A stretch of 30,159 nucleotides of DNA from Guillardia theta CCMP2712 (GCF_000315625.1 NW_005434524.1:99871-130029); one strand, 5' to 3'. Shown: positions 18,901 to 28,668, counted from the stretch's first letter. Notes: generated by a model not told the origin, from the letters alone. Numbers and translations are program-made.

Positions 18901-21900
18901 CTGCTGCTTCAGCAGGTGCTGGCGACTTGAAGGGCGCTGCCGCCTGCTTGCCTGCCGGGGCTGCGGGAAGCTGCGGGCTCATAACCTTGGAAGCAGCAAC
19001 GACCGATGAGGCTGAAACTGTCACCTGCTGGCTTGCGAGGGCAACGGGGAGCTGCAATTTAACTACCACAGGCTGAGAAGGAACAGCGATAGCAGCAGGA
19101 CCTGGAGCAGCAGCTGGAGCTGGAGCTGGAGCTGGAGCTGGAGCAGCGGCTGGAGCTGGAGCTGGAGCTGGAGCTGGAGCTGGAGCGGCCGCTGAAGCTT
19201 GAGCTTGAGCAGCAGCTGGAGCAGCCACTGGAGCTGGAGCAGCCGCTAGAGCAGGAGCAGCAGATTGACCTGGAGCAGCAGCTGGAGCAGCAGCAGCTGG
19301 AGCGGCCGCTGGAGCTGGAGCTTGAGCTTGAGCAGCAGGAGCAGCAGCTGGAGCTGGGGAGGCAGCTGGAGCTGGAGCTGGAGCAGCCGCTAGAGCAGGA
19401 GCAGTAGCAGGACCTGGAGCTGGAGCAGGAGCTGGAGCTTGAGCTTGAACAGCAAGAGCAGCCGCTGCAGCAGGAGCAGCAGCAGTTGCTGGAGCAGCCG
19501 CTGGAGCTTGAGCTTGAATAGCAGGAGCAGCAGCTGGAGCTGAGGAAGCAGCAGGAGCAGCAGCAGGAGCTGGAGCTTGAATAGCAGGAGCAGCAGCTGG
19601 AGCAGGAGCTGGAGCTGGAGCAGGAGCTGGAGCTGGAGCAGCCGCTAGAGCAGGAGCAGTAGCAGGAGCTGGAGCAGGAGCAGGAGCTGAAGCAGCAGCT
19701 GGAGCTGGAGCAGGAGCTGGAGCTGGAGCAGGAGCTGGAGCTGAAGCAGGAGCTGCAGCTGAAGCAGGAGCTGGAGCAGCAGCTGAAGCAGGAGCTGGAG
19801 CAGCAGCTTGAACAGCAGGAGCAGCAGCTGGAGCAGCAGCTGAAGCTTGAGCAGCAAGAGCTGGAGCGGCCGCTGGAGCTTGAGCTTGAGCAGCAGCTGT
19901 AGTGGCCACTGGAGCTGGAGCAGCCGCTAGAGCTGGAGCAGCAGCTGGAGCAGCAGCAGCTGAAGCGGCCGCTGGAGCGGCCGCTGGAGCTGGAGCTGGA
20001 GCTGGAGCTGGAGCTGGAGCTGGAGCTGGAGCAGCAGCAGCTGGAGCAGCCGCTGGAGCAGAAGCTGGTGCAGCAGCAGCTGGAGCAGCCGCTGGAGCAG
20101 AAGCTGGTGCAGCAGCAGCTGGAGCAGCAGCAGCTGAAGCGGCCGCTGGCGCAGCAGCAGCATCTGGAGCAGCAGCAGGAGCAGCAGCAGCAGCAGGAGC
20201 AGCAGCTGGAGCAGCAGCAGGAGCAGCCGCTAGAGCTGAGGAAGCAGCTGGATCTGGAGCTGGAGCTGGAGCTGGAGCAGCCGCTGGAGCAGCAGCTGGA
20301 GCAGCAGCAGCTGAAGCGGCCGCTGGAGCAGCAGCAGCAGCAGCAGGAGCAGCAGCTGGAGCAGCCGCTAGAGCTGGGGCAGCGGCTGGAGCTGGAGCAG
20401 CCGCTAGAGCTGAGGAAGCAGCTGGATCTGGAGCTGGAGCTGGAGCTGGAGCTGGAGCTGGAGCAGCCGCTGGAGCTGGAGCTGGAGCTGGAGCAGCAGC
20501 TGGAGCTGGAGCTGGAGCAGCAGCAGGAGCTTGAGCAGCAGCAGCAGTAGCTGGAGCAGCAGCAGCTGGAGCTGGAGCAGAAGCAGCAGCTGGAGCAGGA
20601 GCAGCCGCTGGAGCAGAAGCTGGATTAGCAGCAGCTGGAGCAGCAACTGGAGCAGGAGCAGGAGCAGAAGCTGGAGCAGGAGCAGCAACTGGAGCTGAAG
20701 CAGTGTTCCCCTGTGCCTGGGCGGCTGGAACGGCATTGTTTCGGGCCGGGGTTGGCTGGCTTGCTGTCGACTTGACCGTCGGGGGAGGCAGAGACGCTGA
20801 AGCTGCTGCACGACAAGTTTCAGCAAGTGTAGAGCCCTTGACTTTCGTCCCTCCCTTGCTGGGCTCCCCGCCGGCCGGGGCTGGGGGGAGCTGAGGCCTC
20901 GTCGTTACCGCGGCTGTAGCGGCGGATGAAGCTGCTGCTGGTGTTGCTGCTGGAGTATGTGGATCTGCTGCTGGAGTATGTGGAGCTGCTGCTGGAGTAG
21001 GAGCAGCAGCAGGTGAAGCTGCTGGAGTAGGAGCAGGAGGAGCAGGTGAAGGTGCAGCTGGAGTAGTAGCAGGAGGAGCACAGGTAGCTGACGCCATGGG
21101 TTTGACCGCTGCTGTCGCATCCTCACTGGCCGGAGCTGCTGGGGCCCGCGGGGTCGTAGTGGGAGGAGACTCTCGAGCGACTCTGGTCGACGTGTCCGTT
21201 TCACCTGCTGTTGCATCCGTTACAAGCCCAGACCTCCTCCTCCCTTGCTCTCCTCCCGCAGCATCTGGCCGCCTGACAGCTGACTCGCCACGACTCTTCA
21301 CGTCCGTCGCTCGTCCATGCTCCCCTCGCTCCGCTGTTCCAGCTTCTTCCTCCCCTTCGGTCCTTCCTAGGGTCATCACTACGTCCCCCCTTTTCTGCTC
21401 TCCGCTTTCATCAGCTGTGGGGCCCGAACCCAGCACCATAACTTGTCCTGCACACCGAGTCTGCTCCTGCTCCTGCTTCACCATCCCTTCCCTGCCACTT
21501 CCTCGAGTTACTATCGAGGACATAGCGTCAATCTTCTCCTTCAACTTCAGCTTAGCCTTTGCAACATACCCATCGCCCCGCTCCACAGCTTCTCCCTCCT
21601 GCTCGCCGACTGCCCCTCCCTCATGCGCTCCCAAAGACGGCGAAGCACCTCCTCCCTCCTCACGAGAAGCTCCAGCAGTCGAGGGAGCATCTTCATCCTC
21701 TTGAAAGAGGTCAGGGCTGATCAACGTCAGGCTCCTTCTCACTTCCATCTCACTAGAAGCCTCGTGCGGATACATCCACTTCGTTCGAGCTTTCGGTGTG
21801 ATCACTCTACAAGGTTCCAGTTCGTGCAGGTTGTCAGTGAGTCCGTGTTGTCGTCTGCTCGCTTCCAGCGCCATGGTGAGACTCTCTGCTCCTGTTCTCA

Positions 21901-22666
21901 GGATTCCGATTCTCCTCCCCCCGCTCATCGGACTCTCAGAAACGCTCAGCTCCTGCCGCTCACTCAAGGGGCTTGCAAGGGGCACGCTCGAGATCTCAAG
22001 TCCTGCTAGTTGATGTGACTCAAGTCTTCCCAGTGGATGGGAGACATGAAAGTCTTTGATCTCAACAGACTTGGTGTTGTCATGCTTCTTGTGAGTGCTC
22101 AACCACGGTCTGCTTGTTCTCTGCAGACTTCCCCGAGCTTGACACTGTTGTTCCCATTCATCGAAGCTTTGCCGCAACCTCCCTCTATCTCTGCGATGTA
22201 TCATCCGGCTCATACACCTTCTCGTGTATCGTTTGCTATGACAGTAGTCGGCAAGTCGCCAGAAAGGTTTTGCGATCGTGTTTCTCCTCAGCAGAGTCGT
22301 GGAAGCAGCAACGAGCCTGCTGAACAGGGTCTGGCGGAACGTCTCATAGATCTGCTGTTGGCCTTTGAGCAGGATCTCCTGCCTGTTCAAGTTTTCTTTC
22401 ATTTTGTGCTCGGTCTCATCGTTTGATCTTCGCTTCTCAACAATCTCTTTCTGGATCGACAGCATACCGCAAAAACGCACATGTCAGACTAAGTCGTGCT
22501 TCCAGCAAAGACCTCTCCTCACCTGCAGCTGCTTCTTCCTCCCCTCCAGCTTCCCGAGCTCACCATGAGCTCTCGCTAAGATCTTCTCAGCCTCTTCGCA
22601 GGCCTCCCGCGCCTCCTCCTCCGCCCTTCTCCTCCTCCTCCGCGCCTCCTCCAGCCCTCCCAGCAT
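15995..22666 (-). CDS. Giant Ala/Pro-rich scaffold-like protein with N-terminal coiled coil, Sfi1-like motifs and C-terminal PDZ domain
   Basis: Exon 1 (22666-22523) starts at the first in-frame ATG and joins in phase 0, through an intron of 72 nt, to a single uninterrupted exon 22450-15995, for about 2,199 residues. Residues 1-90 are a basic/acidic coiled coil continuous across the intron (GRKKQLQ then KEIVEKRRSN). Residues about 108-150 contain PFWRLADYC and LRQSFDEWEQQ separated by basic helical sequence, resembling centrin-binding Sfi1 repeats (inference). A moderately complex region follows to about 500. The centre (about 500-1900) is Ala/Pro-rich low complexity built on GCTCCA hexamers, interrupted by a degenerate QEPSKEAT-like unit. 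A Ser-rich, acidic region precedes a PDZ-like domain at the C-terminus (LLRVKSVVDKSPAA, then VAVGDYIVAVDGSSVAGF and LAELLLGHVGSSVECTFMR). No membrane segment or enzyme motif is seen. Such a layout suggests a cytoskeletal, centrosomal or membrane-associated scaffold. Introns inside the repeats cannot be excluded, but none is needed. Confidence 0.75.
16654..17116. repeat. Segmental duplication within the giant gene, copy A
   Basis: This stretch is nearly identical to 17502-17992, in the same orientation. Shared landmarks include the stretch encoding ERTTRGPSDPGGGGSKEEG, the one encoding VSQLPSKDAIAPDQS and the one encoding PIIKQEAPDVRPPVSAC. Differences are mostly length changes in Ala/Pro runs. 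Both copies are in frame. Confidence 0.85.
17502..17992. repeat. Segmental duplication within the giant gene, copy B
   Basis: Partner of 16654-17116, about 850 nt to the right. It carries a longer Ala/Pro run between the two shared landmarks. The near-identity of non-repetitive parts points to a recent duplication or gene conversion within the exon. Confidence 0.85.
19085..20715. repeat. GAGCTG/GCAGCA coding minisatellite in the giant gene
   Basis: About 1.6 kb made of GAGCTG, GAGCAG and GCAGCA units on the + strand (CAGCTC, CTGCTC and TGCTGC on the sense strand), encoding an Ala/Pro array. Higher-order units are visible, such as CAGCAGCTGGAGCAGCCGCTGG repeated near 20040-20110 and a block ending in GAGGAAGCAGCTGGATCTGG seen twice (about 20235 and 20410). 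The frames on the other strand read as Glu-Leu or Gln-Leu polymers and are treated as artefacts. Confidence 0.9.
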
Positions 22667-23278
22667 TTCCCCTACCCCAGGACCACCCCTACCTCCTTTT
22701 CGACCTACCTCGATAGGGTCCTCGACCGACACACCCCCTAACGGTATTTTAGAATTTAGTCAATTAATCCTGCTACTGAAAATTTAGTCAAAGTGGTTTG
22801 AGCAGAGGTTTTTGCTGCCTTTTCCTTTTCCTAGGATTCTGTTGAGGCGGGTTTGTAAAGACTACCCTTTCCTACTTCGTTTGCCTTTCAGTCAATTAAA
22901 AAAAAGAACGAATCATGTTCGAGGTTGTAGTAGTAAAGAGCAGTCATGGTGAAAGTTGCGGGGAGACGAAGGAATGGGGAGAGAGGGAGGGAGGGAGAGG
23001 AACAAGTTTGAGATGATGAACGGAGAGTGCTATTGGAAGACGGTAAGGTGCAGAAGTTGAGAGGTAGGTGAGGAGACTTGGAGGAGGAGAACATTGTCTA
23101 TAGACATTGCACATTCTCTATGACTATTTGGAAAACGATGAGAAATATGTTGACATACACTAGCCTGTGGAGAGAACCTCCACGAAACTCCAAGCTGCCT
23201 ATGTTTTGACGATCGCATGTTTTTTTGCATAACAACACAAATGGCTTCATGAATGTTTCAACAAACAAGCTGTGATGA

Positions 23279-23479
23279 TTATAGAATCTTCTCACGGCAG
23301 CGATGAATACAACGCCGGCCAGGCAGCAGACGGTACGGATGGTAAACTACACCCGTTTGCAAGATCATGTCATCGACAAAAACTTTCAAGGTGTTAGGCA
23401 GCAAGAGACTTGAGGCAAGCCCGCTGGAGTTATGCAGATCTTCACGTAGATCGCTACGTAAGACTTGAAGCTTCTTCAT
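23279..23479 (-). CDS. Possible small gene or isolated exon (doubtful)
   Basis: A 66-codon frame with an ATG at 23479 reads MKKLQVLRSDLREDLHNSSG at its start and has mixed, protein-like composition with no repeats. Another non-repetitive frame lies just upstream on the same strand (to about 23639). No splice sites joining them were settled and no family was recognised. It could equally be a chance frame. Confidence 0.15.
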   Translation of the reverse strand: MKKLQVLRSDLREDLHNSSGLASSLLLPNTLKVFVDDMILQTGVVYHPYRLLPGRRCIHRCREKIL

Positions 23480-24686
23480 TGCCTGAGGAGAGGTTCTCGA
23501 CGAGCAATGGCAGGCTGGGGGGATAAAACCTATTGATTACAGACTTCCTGACGATTGAGAGTGAAGCTGGAGTGAGGCGAACAAGAGTAAACAAGAGGCG
23601 GGCATCAAGGTTGGTCAGAGATAGCGTCTTATCTGACAAAGGTAGGACATCTACAGCTTGAAAGCACCTCGACGTGAATGAAGAGCTTCCCTTTTTCTTC
23701 TTGCCTACAACCTCCTATAAAGGGGATGTCAAGAAAAAAGAACCGCATGTTTTACATCCTCAGAGCCTTGAGTTCATTTTGAATGCTGACCGTTTATTGA
23801 ACGTTCAAGAAATCAAACAGTATCCACACCTTGACTTCCTGCTCCGGTCCACGACAACAGGAAATCGAATGAAGAACAACGATTCCTCACCTACAACTGC
23901 TGTCCGCCAGAGCATGTTAGCAACCACATGGCGTCTACAACAGGCACGTTTGGCAGGGGCAGGGCTGCATGTTCTAGCTAGAAAGCAGCAGTAGAGCAAT
24001 CTTCCTTGCTGCCTTGTGGCACACTGGACCAAAGACTCATACCGTAGGGAGTAGGTTCATGTCCTAGCTGACTGCAGTAGCCTGTCGTGCTCGATGTGTT
24101 GTAGTAAACGCAGCATTGATTACTCTGGTGTTCTCCCTCATTCCTGAAGATTGTGTGTACAACATGCCTCCCAGGAAAGGCGCCAAGGGTTGTTCTGTAA
24201 GAGAACACATACAAAGAAACCATCTGAGTTTATTGACAATCAACGAGCAAGGGAGCGAATGCATGGGAAGATGTTGAGAGCCCTTCGATTGTTCTTGTCC
24301 ACAACAAGATACTGCAGTCAGAGAGACAATGAGTGCACCAAATCAATGACAGCCAAACATGCGCTGAGACTCTAACTTATCATTCCACAGTAACTTATCG
24401 TTCCACTCTGTGACACTACAGTACCAAAGTCTCTGAATGCTCAGTTTGCTATCCAAAAAAGATGGTATACTCTGTGTATGATAGCCCTAGCATTGCGAAA
24501 CAAAAGATTTCAGCTCAGAAGCGGAAGACATCCAAAGCCTTTTCTCTTGCAACCCTATTTGCTGATGGATACACTCTTGTTTCCGTTACTTCTATCCGCT
24601 GATGGCAGCAACATTTCGTCTATACGCTTCACCATGACTTTTTCGTTTCGACAAAACCTCTTTCTCATCCCCTTTCACCCACACCC

Positions 24687-24723
24687 TTTCTCGTTCTCGT
24701 TCTCGTTCTCGTTCTCGTTCTCA
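24687..24723. repeat. (TTCTCG)n microsatellite
   Basis: Five to six perfect TTCTCG hexamers in an otherwise unique region. Confidence 0.85.
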
Positions 24724-25664
24724 CCTCCCTCTACCTCTCAAGGCATGATTCATCACCAATTCTGACTCCTCCGCCATCCTTCCCTCCCTCCACCTTGCTT
24801 CTGCTCTCGTTCATGTTACTCATCAAGTTCCTCGGCCGGTTTCATGCTTTCACCCTTTTTGCTCTTTTTTACACTTTTTATCACGGGAGACATGAGATAA
24901 CACGAAAAGTATCTTTTTCAGATCTGTTTTACTCCTCAGATATAAGAACACTTATTTTCGTAATTAATTTTAAAAGTTCCGGTCAGCAAACCGACTGCCG
25001 TGAGCTACTTTCCATGGTCATCCAGTACCCCTCATTTCCTATCAAAATATGTGGATCTGACAGGGGTCATGGACATGAAATGACCACACCACCCTGCAGA
25101 GGGCTGTGAACGACACGGTCGGGGAATTAGCTAAAATCAGGGGGTGGGGTGGGAGGTTTGGCAGACAGAAAGATATTTACTACATGTATAGTAAAGATAG
25201 GTCAACGGAGGGGGTTAAGTCATACCGTTGAGTAGGGAAAGGACCGGGTTCATCCAAATTTTATAAACATATAATATATCCAGTACTTTTTATATAATTA
25301 TAATCAGTTTGTACGGAGTCGAAAAGTTTTTATTATTAATAGGGTTTTGGGAGCACATGGCGCCGGAGTGTGCACGGCAACAGATAGGTGGGGGTAGTCA
25401 AATTGTTTGTATTTAGGGGGTGGTGATGACTGTGGGGTAGGTTGTCTAGATGCAGGGGTCATAGTATCCGGTACTGTACAGCTACAAAGAACCAGGAAGA
25501 TAGGGGTGAAGTTCTTGAAGTGGAAGTAAAGCACATGGATAGGCAATAACCTGATAGTTTGAGAGAGGTGGGGTGGTAGAGTGGTGGGGTGGTGAGGCAG
25601 CGGGGGTATGATGCCTCCACAGGGAAGCGAGAGAAACATTTTCTACCTTCACTGATACAGAGGA

Positions 25665-25808
25665 GAGGAGGAGGAGAGGGAGAGGGAGAGGGAGAGGGAG
25701 AGGGAGAGGGAGAGGGAGAGGGAGAGGGAGAGGGAGAGGGAGAGGGAGAGGGAGAGGGAGAGGGAGAGGGAGAGGGAGAGGAGGGGAGAGGGAGAGGGAG
25801 AGGGAGGA
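25665..25808. repeat. (GAGAGG)n microsatellite, about 140 nt
   Basis: More than twenty near-perfect GAGAGG units, pure purine on the + strand, with one GAGGGGAGAGG interruption near 25780. It is the longest perfect hexamer array outside a gene in the window. Confidence 0.92.
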
Positions 25809-26124
25809 GGAGGATCATTAGGGGCAGGAAAAGGAGGAGCAGGAGCAGAAGTAGTGAATAGTAGTTGCAGGAAGAGCAGGTATAGTAGGAGGAACATAAA
25901 TATTTAGGAACAGTAGCAGAAATAGCAGGTGAAGCAGGAGGAGCAGGAGTAGTAGAAAGAGAACCAAGGGAAGGATGAAAAATATGAAAGGAAGTCAGGG
26001 TAGGCAAAGGTGTAAGCAAGGAGGGAAGAGAAAAATGCAAGTGAATGACGGAAATCAGGCGCGATTATTGATTGATTAATCATACATATGGTGTTATGGA
26101 TTGTGCTTGTTGTAATTGTTGGTA

Positions 26125-26205
26125 GTGGCAGCGGCAGCGGCAGCGGTAGCGGCAGTGCTGCTGCTGCTGCTGCTGCTGCTGTGATGATGATGATGATGAT
26201 GATGT
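26125..26205. repeat. Adjacent GGCAGC, CTG and GAT triplet runs
   Basis: Three short arrays abut: GGCAGCGGCAGC-type units, then about nine CTG triplets, then about eight GAT triplets. No coding frame is supported around them. Confidence 0.8.
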
Positions 26206-26606
26206 CTACGATGTAGATGTGACTGAAGTAGAAAACGGAATGCATAATGCTCGAGAGCAACAATTAACAGTTGTCAGATCTCAATCCAACAAGTCAGGAG
26301 CAGATGGGTTTGAGACAAAGTGGACAAGAGAAAGGCAAAAGATGAGGAAGTCAGATTATGAAAAACGACACGATGAGTCGCTTGGAGACGATTTCTTCGT
26401 GTTTTCTCCCTGTCTTGGCCCTTTCTTATGATCATCACGCTTCTAACTCTGATTGTCCCTCACATGTCTTCTCCTTTGCTGTCCTCTTGTCTTGGTTGTA
26501 CACACTGGAGCTATACTGAGATGTAGTCCTTGCAGGCGAGTCAGATGTCGACCTGAGGCAACTCCCAACCACCTCTTCACATTCCCGCGCGATCCGCACC
26601 CGCAAA

Positions 26607-28571
26607 ATGTCGGAGTCGCCGTCAGAATCTGCAGACAAGCCCATGAGCGCCGATTCCAAGAGGGAGTGGAACAGGATGCGGGCAGCGAGAAAGAAGATGC
26701 TGAGGAACGGACAGAAGCAGCTCTTGTCCCGACTGGACGAAGCTCTGCCCGACGACTCCAGGCGGCTGGTCGGGAAGGGGCAGGGGAAGAGGTCGTTGGG
26801 ATCGGAGGGGAGGTCACTGTTGAACATCCTGGAGGACACGGTGGACTATCTGAGGAGGTGCAAGAAGGAGGAGGAGAATCGAGCGAGAGCGATGCGCGAC
26901 AGCGAGGGGGGGAGCCCAGCAACGACGTCAGTGTGCGAGGTAATGAGGCCCGGGCTCCTGTCCAGCAGGTCGCTCGTTGCGTTCGAGGTCGAGCTGTCGA
27001 GCCTGAAGGTGGCTGCCGTCAGCACGCTGGTGGAGGAGCTCTACACAAACTCAGAGCTCGGGAGCCCGTTGGGAAGGAGCTTGAAGGAACTGGTCCACCC
27101 TGACAACGGTCGGGTGATACAGCAGATCCTGATCCAGTCCCAGAGCCCGTCGGCACCGCCGGCCGGCCCCAAGGTCACTGTGCGGTTCTGCACAGGCTTC
27201 AGCTCCATGGACCCGTGCAGCATCTTGACCTGCGACGTTCGGGTGACGCCTTGCACCGCGAACAAGCGCTTCCTCCTCGTGGGAGAAGTTCAGGAGGCGA
27301 AGAAGCCGCCAAGCATGAAGGCATGCGAAGAAGTCATGGTGTCGAACTCGCCAACGCTGGTGAGAGCGGAGGACGTGGTCGAGGTAGAGCTCCCCGACGG
27401 GAAGATCACCGGGCTGCGGGGGAGGACGAAGGACTGGTTCCGGCACGCTCCCTTCAAGATGATCACGGGCCAGTACTTGACTATGTTGCTCCACCCTCTC
27501 GACCAGGAGTCTTTCATCCTCTACCTCGCGGAGCTCAACCGGCTCAAGGACGCCATCGCTCCCAGTGCCCTCAACGTTCGCGTCATATGCTTCCACCCGG
27601 TCGACTTCGTGCCCCGTTCGCACGACGATCGAGCTGTCGAGACCATCCGGCAGATGACGATTGTGGACCCGCTGCGGTGTAAGCTGCAGGCGCAGCGGGT
27701 GTACAGGAAGAACGGCATGCTGCATGCCAGCCTGGCGTTTGTGGACGTTATGAACGAGGAGGAGATGAATCAGGAGCTGAAGGGGAGGGGCAGGGGAGGC
27801 ATCGCCACGCTGGAAGACGTGACAGGGCCTGCGGATGTTTGGATGGGGATCTACCACTACGACGCGCAGGCGTCAAACGTGTCGCTGAGCGAGTTGCAGC
27901 GAGAGATGCTGAGGTGGGACGACGACAAGCACGAGACCAAGAGCAAGGAGATGTCCTTCTTCGGGAGGATCCGGCAGAAAGTTCTGTCAGCGTCCATGGA
28001 GCTACAAGCAGCGATGACAGAGTCCGCAGCTTCCTTCATGCACTTCCACTTCGGGCTGGGGTCATGCCTGGTCAAGGAAGAGGGGGCAGAGGAGGAGCAA
28101 GAGGAAGGAGCAGGCGGAGGAGGAGCATGCAGAGTGATGGACACGTTCCGTGCTCACTACCGCCTGAAGCTCCCTGCGTTCCTGGGAGGGTTCGAGACGA
28201 ACTGGCGATGCGTCTTGGAGATTCCCATCGACGGGAGCGCAGTCAGCCTGAACAGCGTTGAGAAGACTCAGTCGATCAGAATACCGGTGCGTTACCGCCA
28301 TGGCACCAGCTTCATCGCCTTCATGTGCCGCAAGGACAGCCAGGGCAACCACATGGTCTACCACTCGAGGATCGTGCTCTTCGACAGCAACGGAGGAGGA
28401 GTTACGGCTACGGGGCAGATCATTTCGCCTCATACCGGACTTCCCAGCATCTTCTGCATGCGGGCCAAGAAGATCGGGGCGGTCGACCCGTCGCTGACGG
28501 AACCGAAGAGCGAGACGTTCGTCGAGCGATGCCAGGGCTGGGGTGCCTCGAACAGCATGACCAACTCATGA
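26607..28571 (+). CDS. bHLH-PAS-like transcription factor
   Basis: A single uninterrupted frame of 654 codons begins at ATG 26607 and ends in TGA. Residues 18-31 are basic (KREWNRMRAARKK), residues about 31-47 form helix 1 (QKQLLSRLDEALP), a long loop with GKGQGKRSLGSEG follows, and helix 2 is SLLNILEDTVDYLRRCKKEE (70-89), which together fit a basic helix-loop-helix. Residues about 121-235 and 260-390 look like two PAS-type folds: VAFEVEL to FLLVGEVQEA, then VVEVELPDGKITGLRGRT, WFRHAPFKMITGQYLTML and HASLAFVDV. The C-terminal third (about 430-654) is a further globular region that was not recognised, interrupted by an acidic, Gly-rich insert near 505. It should bind DNA as a dimer in the nucleus, with the PAS folds as dimerisation or sensory modules. 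It is unlike its neighbours in having no intron; a 5' untranslated exon upstream is possible. The PAS calls are weaker than the bHLH call. Confidence 0.75.
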   Translation: MSESPSESADKPMSADSKREWNRMRAARKKMLRNGQKQLLSRLDEALPDDSRRLVGKGQGKRSLGSEGRSLLNILEDTVDYLRRCKKEEENRARAMRDSEGGSPATTSVCEVMRPGLLSSRSLVAFEVELSSLKVAAVSTLVEELYTNSELGSPLGRSLKELVHPDNGRVIQQILIQSQSPSAPPAGPKVTVRFCTGFSSMDPCSILTCDVRVTPCTANKRFLLVGEVQEAKKPPSMKACEEVMVSNSPTLVRAEDVVEVELPDGKITGLRGRTKDWFRHAPFKMITGQYLTMLLHPLDQESFILYLAELNRLKDAIAPSALNVRVICFHPVDFVPRSHDDRAVETIRQMTIVDPLRCKLQAQRVYRKNGMLHASLAFVDVMNEEEMNQELKGRGRGGIATLEDVTGPADVWMGIYHYDAQASNVSLSELQREMLRWDDDKHETKSKEMSFFGRIRQKVLSASMELQAAMTESAASFMHFHFGLGSCLVKEEGAEEEQEEGAGGGGACRVMDTFRAHYRLKLPAFLGGFETNWRCVLEIPIDGSAVSLNSVEKTQSIRIPVRYRHGTSFIAFMCRKDSQGNHMVYHSRIVLFDSNGGGVTATGQIISPHTGLPSIFCMRAKKIGAVDPSLTEPKSETFVERCQGWGASNSMTNS

Positions 28572-28589
28572 CGACTTGCTGGGCTCATC

Positions 28590-28668
28590 TCCATCATCAT
28601 CATCGTCATCGTCATCATCATCATCATCGTCGTCATCATCATCATCATCGTCATCGTCATCATCACCC
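28590..28668. repeat. (CAT/CGT)n triplet array
   Basis: About 26 CAT or CGT triplets about 20 nt downstream of the stop codon of the bHLH-PAS-like gene, so likely in its 3' untranslated region. Confidence 0.85.

Larger units (their letters stand above)
22667..26606. other. 3.9-kb region without a convincing gene
   Basis: The region is more AT-rich than the genes around it. It begins with the presumed promoter of the giant gene. It contains a small minus-strand frame at 23279-23479 with an ATG (66 codons, containing SSLLLPNTLKVFVDDMI), a near-repeat TAACTTATC(A/G)TTCCAC (24375-24407), a (TTCTCG)n run (about 24687-24723), a TACCCC motif (25026), AT-rich sequence (25250-25345), a long (GAGAGG)n array (25665-25808), GGCAGC/CTG/GAT triplet runs (26125-26205) and then the upstream region of the bHLH-PAS-like gene. 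Longer frames on both strands start with GTG or TTG and lack protein-like character. Confidence 0.5.

Noticed and set aside
18096-19076. Plus-strand Ala/Gly-rich frame of 326 codons, and similar frames at 17217-17720 and 19902-20550
   Set aside because: They are antisense shadows of the Ala/Pro repeats in the giant minus-strand gene.
23674-23994. Plus-strand frame of 106 codons
   Set aside because: It begins with GTG; the first ATG is well inside, and no splice signals or family similarity support it.
24151-24375. Plus-strand frame of 74 codons with basic composition
   Set aside because: It starts with TTG, the overlapping ATG frame is only about 37 codons, and nothing links it to neighbouring exons.
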